Assembly (NCBI GenBank): GCA_902599955.1
Contig: CACKHK010000003.1
Location: 16,001 to 80,000 of the forward strand
Source of the DNA: an uncultured Pelagibacteraceae bacterium
GTDB taxonomy: Bacteria > Pseudomonadota > Alphaproteobacteria > Pelagibacterales > Pelagibacteraceae
Reading direction: 5' to 3'
DNA length: 64,000 bases
Shown: positions 35,964 through 43,771 of the stretch, in pieces
Position numbering within the stretch: the first letter of the stretch is position 1
How the letters are laid out: every line of letters starts with the position of its first letter
Notes under the pieces: generated by a model
Database searches by the model: none
Told to the model about the DNA's origin: nothing
The model's input: only the letters and a program-made list of their open reading frames with translations
Made by a program: the position numbers and the translations under genes

Positions 35964-36775
35964 TAATTTGTGACAATCTGTATGTCTGCAATTGCAGTCT
36001 GTGGGTTTATATTTATATCTTTAGTTCTTAAATTAAATTCTACTTTACCAGCTTTCATTTCTGATTTTGGGTCACTTATTATAACATTGTTGTAAGCTAT
36101 AGCCTTATTTGTTTCCATATTTATATCAAAGTTTTTACAAGTAATTTGTTTTTCTTGATAATTTATTACAACATTATCATAAAATTTTGAATTTGAATTA
36201 ATAGAATTAAATTGACCATAATCTGAGACAATATAAATTGTATCTCTACTTTTAGAAGAAATTTCTCCCCTCACATTTATTAAATCTAACACATTTTTGT
36301 TATCAATATTTGACTTTCCTGATTTTGCTAGTAAATAAAACTTATTTCCTCTGTCATCTATAGAATTGTATTCAATATCTTTAACAAAATCTTTTTTTTC
36401 GTTAGTGTTAACTTTTTTAATATTTTCAATCTTATTTTCTTCATCTATTTTTTTTGTGATTAATTTATTGTTTTCATCTAATTTTTTGGTAATTCCCTCA
36501 TTATTTTCAATAATTTTTCCCTCATCATATTTGGACGATAGTTCTTGTGACTTTTTACTTTGATTATCAATTATCTTTTTCAGTTCATTATTCCTCAACT
36601 CCAATTCAGATAATTTCTTCTCGAGATTAATGATTTTATCTTGATTTTCAATTTCAACAGAATTTATTTCTTCTACAATATTTTTATTTATGTCAAAATA
36701 TTTTAAGTAAACTGCAGTTACTATTGAAATTATAAGTATCAATAACAGAATTTGAATAAATGACTTAATTGACAT
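35963..36775 (-). CDS. lptC: LptC-like LPS export protein with coiled-coil insert
   Basis: A bitopic protein of 270 residues. A single N-terminal helix (FIQILLLILIISIVTAVYL) anchors it to the inner membrane; residues about 40-130 form a lysine/glutamate/asparagine-rich coiled coil; the C-terminal 140 residues form a beta-rich LptC/LptA-like jellyroll (NVLDLINVRGEISSK, FNSINSNSKFYDNVVINYQ, NKAIAYNNVIISDP). Ordinary LptC is about 190 residues, so the coiled coil is extra. Its position between kdsD and lptB supports the call. A combined LptC/LptA role is possible. Confidence 0.75.
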   Translation of the reverse strand: MSIKSFIQILLLILIISIVTAVYLKYFDINKNIVEEINSVEIENQDKIINLEKKLSELELRNNELKKIIDNQSKKSQELSSKYDEGKIIENNEGITKKLDENNKLITKKIDEENKIENIKKVNTNEKKDFVKDIEYNSIDDRGNKFYLLAKSGKSNIDNKNVLDLINVRGEISSKSRDTIYIVSDYGQFNSINSNSKFYDNVVINYQEKQITCKNFDINMETNKAIAYNNVIISDPKSEMKAGKVEFNLRTKDININPQTAIADIQIVTN

Positions 36776-37756
36776 CTACGTTATATTTGCATTTAGAATA
36801 GAATGAATATGTATAAAACCAATAGTTTTATTTTTTTTATTATTTTGATGTACACATAAGCTTGTAATTTTTTTATCATTCATAATAGAAAGTGCTTGCG
36901 CTACAAGCATATCCTTATCCACACTAATTGGTTTCTTTTTCATAACTTTCTTAATCTCTAGATTTTTAAAATCTGATTTTACATTAGATAGTCTTTTTAA
37001 GTCTCCATCTGTTAAAATACCTTTTGTATTGTTGTATCTATCTCTTATAACTAAGGCGCCAAGACCTTTTTTTTCAATATTTTTTAAAGCAATTTTCATT
37101 TTTAAATTTTCATTTACAAATGGAATTTTTCCTTTAATGAACATTAAATCCTCTACAGTTTTTAATTTTATAGATAGAGACCCTCCAGGATGAAATTTTT
37201 TAAAATCTAGCTTTCCAAATTTTTTATAACTCATACATGTTATTGCTATTGCATCACCCAAAGCAACTTGAACTGTAGTTGATGACGTTGGAACAAAACT
37301 TCCAGGTCCCGCTTCTTTAACTGATGGTAATAAAAAATTTACATTAGCATTTTTATATAAAATAGAGTTTTTTTTAGATGTAATTCCAATAAGTTTTATA
37401 TTCTTATTTCTTGAAGCATACTGGATTATATTCTTTAACTCATCGCTCTCACCACTTAGACTAATTAATATAAGTATATCATCTGATGTTATTTGACCCA
37501 TATCACCATGACTTGCATCTGAAGCGTCTAAAAAGAAAGATGGTGTACCAGTTGATGAAAAAGTTGCAGACCATTTTCTTGCAATTATTCCGCTTTTTCC
37601 TACACCAGAAATTATTACTTTTCCATTTTTGCAGTTCAAAATTGTCTTAATTATTTTTTCATAGGACTTTCCAATGCAAGAACGAAGTTTCTTAAGTGAG
37701 TTTGTTTCAATCTCAATTACATCTTTAGCAATATCTAAAAATTTTTTTTTTTGCAT
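36776..37756 (-). CDS. kdsD: Arabinose-5-phosphate isomerase (SIS plus CBS domains)
   Basis: Makes arabinose 5-phosphate for KDO. The SIS domain covers about the first 190 residues (GKVIISGVGKSGIIARK, FSSTGTPSFFLDASDASHGD, ISLSGESDEL, LPSVKEAGPGSFVPTSST), then two CBS domains (VEDLMFIKGKIPFV and VMKKKPISVD). The open frame reaches 37792, overlapping rnd by 35 nt, but the internal ATG at 37756 (MQKKKFLDIAKDV) starts right after the rnd stop and fits family N-termini, so I prefer it. It works with kdsB (43.8 kb). Confidence 0.92.
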   Translation of the reverse strand: MQKKKFLDIAKDVIEIETNSLKKLRSCIGKSYEKIIKTILNCKNGKVIISGVGKSGIIARKWSATFSSTGTPSFFLDASDASHGDMGQITSDDILILISLSGESDELKNIIQYASRNKNIKLIGITSKKNSILYKNANVNFLLPSVKEAGPGSFVPTSSTTVQVALGDAIAITCMSYKKFGKLDFKKFHPGGSLSIKLKTVEDLMFIKGKIPFVNENLKMKIALKNIEKKGLGALVIRDRYNNTKGILTDGDLKRLSNVKSDFKNLEIKKVMKKKPISVDKDMLVAQALSIMNDKKITSLCVHQNNKKNKTIGFIHIHSILNANIT

Positions 37757-37757
37757 T

Positions 37758-38369
37758 TCAGTGAGACCATATATCTTCTTTGAATGAGGCAAAATCTAAA
37801 TCAACTCTTGTATTAATAAATTTTATTGTTTTCTTGTAAAGATCAATTCTATTTTCTCTCTCTAAAATATTTTCTAATGCGTTATAAATTTTATGTAAAT
37901 AAACAACATCTTGAGAGCAATATTTCAATTGTTTGTCAGTTAATTCTCCTCCAAAGTCAGATGATTGTAATTGTTTGCTGATATCTACACCTATAAATTC
38001 TTTTATTAAATCCTTTAGTCCATGTTTGTCAGTATAACTTCTAGCAATCTTACTCATTATTTTTGTGCAATCTACATTAATAACATCTACTTCTAAATAT
38101 TTCTTTATAAATAGAAGATCTGCTCTAGCAAAATGAAATAATTTATTTATATTTTTATTAACCAAGATACTTTTTAAATTTGGTGCATCATAATTATTTT
38201 TATCAAATTGAATTATATGAGCATCATTTTGACCTAAGGATATTTGCAGTACACAAAGTCTATCTCTTTCAATATTAAGCCCGGTAAACTCACAATCTAT
38301 GGCTATCTTGTCACTGAACTTTATTTCATCTGGTAAATCTCTTTTATGTAATTTAATATCTAAATTCAT
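37758..38369 (-). CDS. Ribonuclease D-like 3'-5' exonuclease (short form)
   Basis: A DnaQ-fold exonuclease of 203 residues, about half of E. coli RNase D because it lacks HRDC domains; this short form is common in alphaproteobacteria next to kdsD/lptC. DEDDy residues: IAIDCEFTGLN (Asp, Glu), FHFARADLLFIKKYL (Asp) and KYCSQDVVYLHKIY (Tyr, Asp). It is probably involved in RNA 3'-end trimming. Its start is only 17 nt from a divergent gene. Confidence 0.9.
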   Translation of the reverse strand: MNLDIKLHKRDLPDEIKFSDKIAIDCEFTGLNIERDRLCVLQISLGQNDAHIIQFDKNNYDAPNLKSILVNKNINKLFHFARADLLFIKKYLEVDVINVDCTKIMSKIARSYTDKHGLKDLIKEFIGVDISKQLQSSDFGGELTDKQLKYCSQDVVYLHKIYNALENILERENRIDLYKKTIKFINTRVDLDFASFKEDIWSH

Positions 38370-38386
38370 TTATAAGATATATATAT
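38370..38386. promoter_or_regulatory. 17-nt divergent intergenic with TATA-rich core
   Basis: TTATAAGATATATATAT is all that separates the rnd-like ATG from the divergent NDUFA9-like ATG. Both starts are supported by protein homology (IAIDCEF close to one N-terminus; a Rossmann loop at the very start of the other). Any -35 elements must lie in the coding sequence of the opposite gene, and transcripts should be leaderless or almost so. Confidence 0.4.
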
Positions 38387-39349
38387 ATGAAAAATCAGGA
38401 TTCAATTTTAATATTTGGTTCATCAGGACAAATTGGAAAATCATTAATAAGAAAATTTACAAAAAATAACTATAAAGTTATTGCGGTAACTAGGAGTATT
38501 CATCAGAAAGGCTATCAAATTAAAACTCAATCAAATTATGGATATTTAGAATTAGAAGAGATTAATTCATTTAATGAAGAAAATATTTCCAAATTAATGG
38601 AAAAAGCGTCAGTATGCATAAATCTTATAGGGATTTTGTATGAAAAAAAAAAAAATCAATTTGATTTAATTCATTCACAATTGCCCTCTTTGTTATCGAA
38701 AGTAGCACTTAATAATTCACTAGATCAATTCATTCATTTATCAGCACTTGGAATTGAATTAGCGAATGATAGTAGATATGCGATGAGTAAATTGGAGGGA
38801 GAACAAAAAGTAAGAAAAAATTTTCCAAACTCTATTATATTAAAACCTTCTATTGTATATTCAGTGGATGATAATTTTACTACAAATTTTATGAGTTTGC
38901 TAAATATTATTCCTGTCATGCCACTTTACTATGGTGGGAAAACTAAATTTACACCTATTCATGTTTCTGATTTAACAAATATTATTTTTGAAACAGTACA
39001 AAAGAAAATTGTTGGCGAGACTATCGAATGTGTTGGTCCTCAAGTATTATCATTTAAGGAAATGATATTAAAAATTTTAAAATCAATAAATAAAAAAAGA
39101 TTATTGTTGCCAATACCTCTTATTTTTGCAAAACTTAATGCTAAGTTATTTGAACTTATGCCTAAACCATTATTGACAATGGATCAGCTTAAATTATTAA
39201 AATATGACAATATTATTTCTAAAAATTATAAAACTAATTTTGATATTAAAATGGATGCAAATAAAAAATTCGAAGATGAAATTAATAAATATAGTTATAA
39301 TTGGACTAGCGGAGGACAATTTTCAAAAAAAATTGATAAGTTAAATTAA
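38387..39349 (+). CDS. NAD-dependent epimerase-like protein, NDUFA9/complex I-associated type
   Basis: An atypical short-chain dehydrogenase of 320 residues. The Rossmann loop ILIFGSSGQIGKSLIRKF is at the N-terminus; VCINLIGILYEKKKNQFDLIH, FIHLSALGIELANDSRYAMSK and IILKPSIVYSVDDNF fit the bacterial homologues of mitochondrial NDUFA9. In alphaproteobacteria it is thought to be associated with complex I or with membrane quinone metabolism. The catalytic YxxxK appears as YAMSK. Shares one base with the SHOCT gene. Confidence 0.85.
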   Translation: MKNQDSILIFGSSGQIGKSLIRKFTKNNYKVIAVTRSIHQKGYQIKTQSNYGYLELEEINSFNEENISKLMEKASVCINLIGILYEKKKNQFDLIHSQLPSLLSKVALNNSLDQFIHLSALGIELANDSRYAMSKLEGEQKVRKNFPNSIILKPSIVYSVDDNFTTNFMSLLNIIPVMPLYYGGKTKFTPIHVSDLTNIIFETVQKKIVGETIECVGPQVLSFKEMILKILKSINKKRLLLPIPLIFAKLNAKLFELMPKPLLTMDQLKLLKYDNIISKNYKTNFDIKMDANKKFEDEINKYSYNWTSGGQFSKKIDKLN

Positions 39350-39618
39350 TGCTAAGTAACGTTATTTATTTTGTTGTATTTTTGATTTTAGCATTTGTCT
39401 TATCTATTGCTGTAAAGGCAATTACAAGAGGCGTTGAGGCAAAACAAATAATTAAGGATGAAAAGGTTCAAGATTTAAAAAATGAAAATGAAAATGAAAA
39501 TCACAACTTAGAAGTAATTAATCAAATAAGAGAATTGAAAGAATTATATGACAATGGAACGATTGACGAAAATGAATTTAAAAAAGCTAAAGATAAAATA
39601 TTAAATAACCTAAGCTGA
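39349..39618 (+). CDS. Small membrane protein with SHOCT-like C-terminus
   Basis: 89 residues: an N-terminal transmembrane helix (VIYFVVFLILAFVLSIAVKAI), a charged Asn/Glu linker (KNENENENHN) and a C-terminal IRELKELYDNGTIDENEFKKAKDKIL, which is the SHOCT pattern (short C-terminal two-helix domain). SHOCT domains occur in oligomerising membrane-associated proteins. It overlaps the NDUFA9-like gene by one base and gcrA, on the other strand, by 9 nt. Confidence 0.8.
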   Translation: MLSNVIYFVVFLILAFVLSIAVKAITRGVEAKQIIKDEKVQDLKNENENENHNLEVINQIRELKELYDNGTIDENEFKKAKDKILNNLS

Positions 39619-40104
39619 TTTCACTTTTTTTTCGATAAATTTTGGAACTTCTTCTTCTTTGTCTACAACTTCATCTCTTTTTCCTTTTGGCTGAAAAACA
39701 ATCATAAGATGCAATGGACAGTAAGAAAACTTTTCTATGGTCTTCCTTCCACAAAATGATGAGTCTTTATCATCAGGATGGCCTTCCATGTATTTACAGG
39801 TATTTTCATTTAACTCTTCTAGTTGAAGATTTTTAGCTGGTTCAAAGTTTTTGTCTAAGAGAAGTGATCTAAATCTATGTTTCCTTGTTCCTTTTTTAAA
39901 ACTATTATTTGTTGTTATATTTTCACTGTTATTGTTTGGAACTGTGGATCTAGTTTTTATTTTTGCAGATAAGTTCAATCTGTGGGCCTTTCCAATAACA
40001 GCATTTCTACTAACACCCCCAATTATCTCCGCAATTTGACTAGCTGTTTGACCTTTGCCCCAAAGATCTTTTAATTTATTGACTTTTTCTTCTGTCCAAC
40101 TCAT
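39610..40104 (-). CDS. gcrA: Cell-cycle regulator GcrA
   Basis: A 164-residue transcription factor restricted to alphaproteobacteria. The N-terminal DNA-binding helices are diagnostic: MSWTEEKVNKLKDLWGKG, ASQIAEIIGGVSRNAVIGKA and HRLNLS. A Cys/His-containing C-terminal part (ENTCKYMEGHPDDKDSSFCG and YCPLHLMIVFQP) binds sigma-70 in Caulobacter. GcrA there acts with CcrM methylation of GANTC. I see no GANTC in the 127-nt region upstream of this gene. Confidence 0.95.
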   Translation of the reverse strand: MSWTEEKVNKLKDLWGKGQTASQIAEIIGGVSRNAVIGKAHRLNLSAKIKTRSTVPNNNSENITTNNSFKKGTRKHRFRSLLLDKNFEPAKNLQLEELNENTCKYMEGHPDDKDSSFCGRKTIEKFSYCPLHLMIVFQPKGKRDEVVDKEEEVPKFIEKKVKSA

Positions 40105-40231
40105 ATCACTATATTTAGTATATTATAACAAAATTATAACATTATGTTGAAATCATAATTATTACTTCTTAACAAGCTTTTTTTTTCGTTTTTTAACATT
40201 TTATTAAAAAAAAGTTTATTAATAAATACTT

Positions 40232-41044
40232 ATGGTTGAATTAAATAAAAAATATCAGATTGGTGTTAGAAGATTTGGACTTGTAAATTGGTTAGGAACA
40301 TACTCTTTGTTTAAAAAAGAGGTTTTAAGATTTTTAACAGTTTCAGGACAAACTTTGTTTGGACCCATATTGACTAGCATATTATTTTTAACAGTAATTT
40401 CATTAGCTATAGGAGATCAAAGATCAGATGTATTAGGTGTGACTTATGTAAAATTTTTAGCTAGTGGATTAATAATGATGCAAGTTATTCAACAAAGTTT
40501 TGCTCACTCAAGCTCTTCTTTAATGATGGGAAAGATGATGGGTACAATTACTGATATAGTACATAGCCCTTTATCTTCATCAGAGGTAGTATTTGCTATA
40601 ACTTTTGCTTCTGCAGCTAGAGGTCTTTTAATTGCATCTGCCTCAACTTTAATATTTATATTTTTTATAGATTTATCAATACAAAATTTTGTTTTGTGGT
40701 TTACGTATCTGTTCTTAGGTGGATTAGTTATGGGATCACTTGGGATTATAGTTGGTTTATATGCAGACAAATTCGATCAAATGAGTACTGTTACGAATTT
40801 TATAATTGTACCTTTAAGTTTTTTAAGTGGTACTTTTTATAGTATTGATAAATTACCTGATTTTTTAAAAATTCTAAGCAATTATAATCCTTTTTTTCAC
40901 ATGATAGATGGTTTCAGATATTCATTTATTGGTCAATTAGATGGTTCGGTTACATTCGGTATTGCATTGCTTACATTTTTAAGTTTGGTTATAACTTATT
41001 TTGCATACTTTCTAGTACACAAAGGTTATAAAATTAAATCATAG
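40232..41044 (+). CDS. ABC-2 type transporter permease
   Basis: 270 residues with six hydrophobic segments in the ABC-2 arrangement (LFGPILTSILFLTVISLAIG, LASGLIMMQVIQQSFAHSSS, the late FIIVPLSFLSGTFYSIDKLP). This last motif is typical of the YadH/NodJ-type exporters. No ATPase gene is beside it, so its partner must lie elsewhere. The substrate is unknown. It lies 7 nt upstream of argD, probably in the same transcript. Confidence 0.88.
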   Translation: MVELNKKYQIGVRRFGLVNWLGTYSLFKKEVLRFLTVSGQTLFGPILTSILFLTVISLAIGDQRSDVLGVTYVKFLASGLIMMQVIQQSFAHSSSSLMMGKMMGTITDIVHSPLSSSEVVFAITFASAARGLLIASASTLIFIFFIDLSIQNFVLWFTYLFLGGLVMGSLGIIVGLYADKFDQMSTVTNFIIVPLSFLSGTFYSIDKLPDFLKILSNYNPFFHMIDGFRYSFIGQLDGSVTFGIALLTFLSLVITYFAYFLVHKGYKIKS

Positions 41045-41051
41045 TATACAT

Positions 41052-42221
41052 ATGAGTTCTTTAGCTAAAAACTATAAAAGAAGAAACCTATCTTTCAGTA
41101 AGGGGAAAGGTTCCTTTTTATATTCAAAGAGAGGAGTTAAATTTTTAGATTTTGTTCAAGGAATTGCAGTTAATTCTTTGGGTCATGCAAACCCAAATTT
41201 AATAAAAGCAATTAATAAACAATCAAAAAAACTTTGGCATGTTTCTAATTCTTTCATAATTCCTGAGGGAGAGGAATTAGCCAAAAAATTAACAAATAGA
41301 ACTTTTGCAGATGCTGTAATTTTTCAAAATAGCGGGGCAGAAGCTACAGAGACTGCCATAAAAGTTGCAAGAAGATATTTTTATTCTATAGGTAAACCAA
41401 AAAAAAATAGAATTCTTTGTATTAAAAATTCTTTTCATGGAAGAACTATTGCGGCAATTAACGCAAGTGGATCTAAAAAAATGACAGAGGGATTTGGACC
41501 AAAAGTGGGTGGATTTGACCATTTTAAGTTTGGGGACCACAAAGAATTAAAAAGAAAGATTACAAGTAAAACCGCAGCTATAATGATTGAACCAATAATG
41601 GGTGAGGGGGGTATTAAAGTTATACCTGCTTGGTGCCTTAAAGAACTGAGACAGATTTGTAATAAAAAAAAAATTCTTCTTATTTTAGACGAAGTTCAGT
41701 GTGGAATTGGGAGATCAGGTAAATTTTTTTCATATGAATATGCAAAAATTAAGCCAGATATAGTTCCAATTGCAAAAGGAATTGGAGGTGGTTTTCCAAT
41801 AGGTGCAGTGTTAATGACAGAAAAAGTTTCTAAAGCTATGGTTCCAGGCACACATGGATCTACCTTTGGCGGTAACCCCTTGGCAATGTCTGTTGGTAAT
41901 GCGGTAATGAATGAAATTTTTAAAAGAGGTTTTCTTTCAAAAGTTAAAAGTAATTCAAAATATTTTATTTCAGAATTAAATAAAATTAAAAATAAATTTC
42001 CAAATATTATTAAAGAAATAAGAGGATTAGGATTGATTTTGGGAATACAATTACATCATGACCAGACAAAATTCATACAAAGTTTACTGAAAAATAAACT
42101 ATTAACAATTAGAGCAGCTGAGAATGTTATAAGAATTTTGCCTCCATTAAATGTTAATAAAAAAGAAATAAATATAGCTATAAAAATTATTAATAAAGTC
42201 TGTGAAGGTTATAAAAAATAA
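41052..42221 (+). CDS. argD: Acetylornithine aminotransferase
   Basis: PLP class III aminotransferase, 389 residues, transferring an amino group to N-acetylglutamate semialdehyde; in many bacteria it also serves succinyl-DAP synthesis, which fits dapD/dapE here. Motifs: FLDFVQGIAVNSLGHANP, FQNSGAEATETAIKVARRYF, FHGRTIAAINASGSKK, LILDEVQCGIGRSG, the PLP lysine in IAKGIGGGFPIGA and GTHGSTFGGNPLAMSVGNAV. It overlaps argF by one base. Confidence 0.96.
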   Translation: MSSLAKNYKRRNLSFSKGKGSFLYSKRGVKFLDFVQGIAVNSLGHANPNLIKAINKQSKKLWHVSNSFIIPEGEELAKKLTNRTFADAVIFQNSGAEATETAIKVARRYFYSIGKPKKNRILCIKNSFHGRTIAAINASGSKKMTEGFGPKVGGFDHFKFGDHKELKRKITSKTAAIMIEPIMGEGGIKVIPAWCLKELRQICNKKKILLILDEVQCGIGRSGKFFSYEYAKIKPDIVPIAKGIGGGFPIGAVLMTEKVSKAMVPGTHGSTFGGNPLAMSVGNAVMNEIFKRGFLSKVKSNSKYFISELNKIKNKFPNIIKEIRGLGLILGIQLHHDQTKFIQSLLKNKLLTIRAAENVIRILPPLNVNKKEINIAIKIINKVCEGYKK

Positions 42222-43153
42222 TGAAAAACTTTCTTCATATTAGAGATATTTCTTTAAGAGATTTAAAAAAAATTATTTCTGATGCAAAAAATAGAAAATC
42301 TAAAAGAAAAAAATTAAATACTCTTGATCCAGATAAAGATTCACCTTTAAAGGGCAAAATTCTTTTACAGATGTTTGAAAAATCTAGCCTAAGAACAAGA
42401 TTAAGTTTTTACTTAGCTATAAAACAATTGGGTGGAGGATCTTTGACATTAAGACCTGAGGAATTGCATTTAAAAGCTGGTGGAGAAAGTATAGCAGATA
42501 CATCTAAAATTTTGTCAACTTATGGTAACGCTTTTATGTTAAGAACAGACTCGGACAAAAAATTAGATGAATTTAAAAAATATTCAAATATACCGATAAT
42601 AAATGGATTAAGTCCATCCTCACATCCTACTCAAGTTTTGTCAGATATTTTTACTATTCAAGAAATTAAAAAGAAAAGTATTTCAAAATTAAAACTATGT
42701 TGGATAGGAGATGCCAATAACAATATGATGAATAGCTTAATAGAAGCTTGCATAAAATTCTCTATTTCCCTAAATATTGCCTGTCCTAAAAACTACCAAC
42801 CAAATAAAGCACTTATTTCTTTAATTAAAAAACAAAAAGGAAAAATTAAAATTTTTAATAAAAAAGAAAAAGCTGTTAAAAATTCTGATGTTGTAATGAC
42901 AGATAAAATCATTTCGTTAAATGATAAAGTAAATAAGAAAAAGAAACTTAAATCATTTAAAAATTTTAAAGTGGACACAAAAACTATGAATTTAGCCAAG
43001 AAAGATGCAATATTTCTACATTGTCTTCCAAGAGGGAATGAAGTTACAGAAGAAGTGTTTCTAGGTAAACAATCTAGAGTATGGCAACAAGCTCTTAACA
43101 GAGTTTATGTTCAAAAGAGTATTCTACTCTATTGTTTTGGTAAATTAAGGTAG
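42221..43153 (+). CDS. argF: Ornithine carbamoyltransferase, divergent motifs
   Basis: Makes citrulline from ornithine and carbamoyl phosphate. 310 residues with family order: carbamoyl-phosphate loop as MFEKSSLRTRLSF (usually STRTR), GLSPSSHPTQVLSDIF, LCWIGDANNNMMNSLIEA and FLHCLPRGNEVTEEVF. The ornithine loop, usually DxWxSMG, reads TDKIISLNDK, and the terminal ENR/LHAQK reads LNRVYVQK. The assignment is supported by argD in front of it. The altered motifs could affect substrate binding; see findings. Confidence 0.88.
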   Translation: MKNFLHIRDISLRDLKKIISDAKNRKSKRKKLNTLDPDKDSPLKGKILLQMFEKSSLRTRLSFYLAIKQLGGGSLTLRPEELHLKAGGESIADTSKILSTYGNAFMLRTDSDKKLDEFKKYSNIPIINGLSPSSHPTQVLSDIFTIQEIKKKSISKLKLCWIGDANNNMMNSLIEACIKFSISLNIACPKNYQPNKALISLIKKQKGKIKIFNKKEKAVKNSDVVMTDKIISLNDKVNKKKKLKSFKNFKVDTKTMNLAKKDAIFLHCLPRGNEVTEEVFLGKQSRVWQQALNRVYVQKSILLYCFGKLR

Positions 43154-43675
43154 TTGTAAAGGACTATCAGCATTAGCATTCATATAAAGAATTACTGAAG
43201 CTCTATCTTTTTCTTTTTTCAATCCTGCAAAAGCCATCTTTGTACCCTTTATATAAGAAGCAGGTTTTATTAAAAAACTATTCATCTCTTGGAAAGTCCA
43301 ATCTTTTCCAAATGCTATCAAGGCTTTAGAATATTTGTAATCTTCCAGAGCACCCATGTTTCTACCTAAGACGTTATAAAGTGCTGGGCCGATATTGTTT
43401 CTTCCTCCTTTTTTAATCGAATGACATGCGCTACATTTCTTAAAAACTTTCTTTCCATGATCAACGCTTCCCATTGCTAATAGAGCGGCTATATCAACTG
43501 TTTCGACTGCCGCGGAATCTTTAGTGCTATCTGTTTCAGCAAATTCAACTTTATAAGCTGACTGGCTAGGCTTCTCTACATAATAGATAATGTCTGAAAT
43601 TTTAGTAATTCCAAAAATAACAACAGAAATAACTATCACTGCTGCTATAATTTTATTAATTTCAAAAGAGTCCAT
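43145..43675 (-). CDS. Membrane-anchored c-type cytochrome (CycM/cyt c552-like)
   Basis: 176 residues: one N-terminal signal-anchor helix (IIAAVIVISVVIFGITKI), a linker, then a mitochondrial-type cytochrome c domain with haem-binding CSACHSI near 82-88, GPALYNVLGRNMGALEDYKY and the Met ligand in KGTKMAFAGL. Homologues shuttle electrons from the bc1 complex to the terminal oxidase in the periplasm. It is convergent with argF (9-nt overlap) and divergent from kdsB. Confidence 0.93.
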   Translation of the reverse strand: MDSFEINKIIAAVIVISVVIFGITKISDIIYYVEKPSQSAYKVEFAETDSTKDSAAVETVDIAALLAMGSVDHGKKVFKKCSACHSIKKGGRNNIGPALYNVLGRNMGALEDYKYSKALIAFGKDWTFQEMNSFLIKPASYIKGTKMAFAGLKKEKDRASVILYMNANADSPLQLP

Positions 43676-43734
43676 GATTTTTAATTATTATCCTCGTATA
43701 ACATGTTAAACAAAAAAAAAACTAAATTTAAATT

Positions 43735-43767
43735 TAATTATTGCGTCTGAAAGACGCATAATAATTG
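43735..43767. promoter_or_regulatory. GC-rich hairpin in the cytochrome c/kdsB divergent region
   Basis: GCGTCT-GAA-AGACGC (43743-43757) is a perfect 6-bp hairpin with a 3-nt loop, flanked by AATTATT and TAATAATT that extend the dyad. It is the most GC-rich element in a 96-nt AT-rich divergent region and lies about 15 nt upstream of kdsB. It could be an operator or a 5' UTR hairpin; orientation is undecided. Confidence 0.35.
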
Positions 43768-43771
43768 GTTT

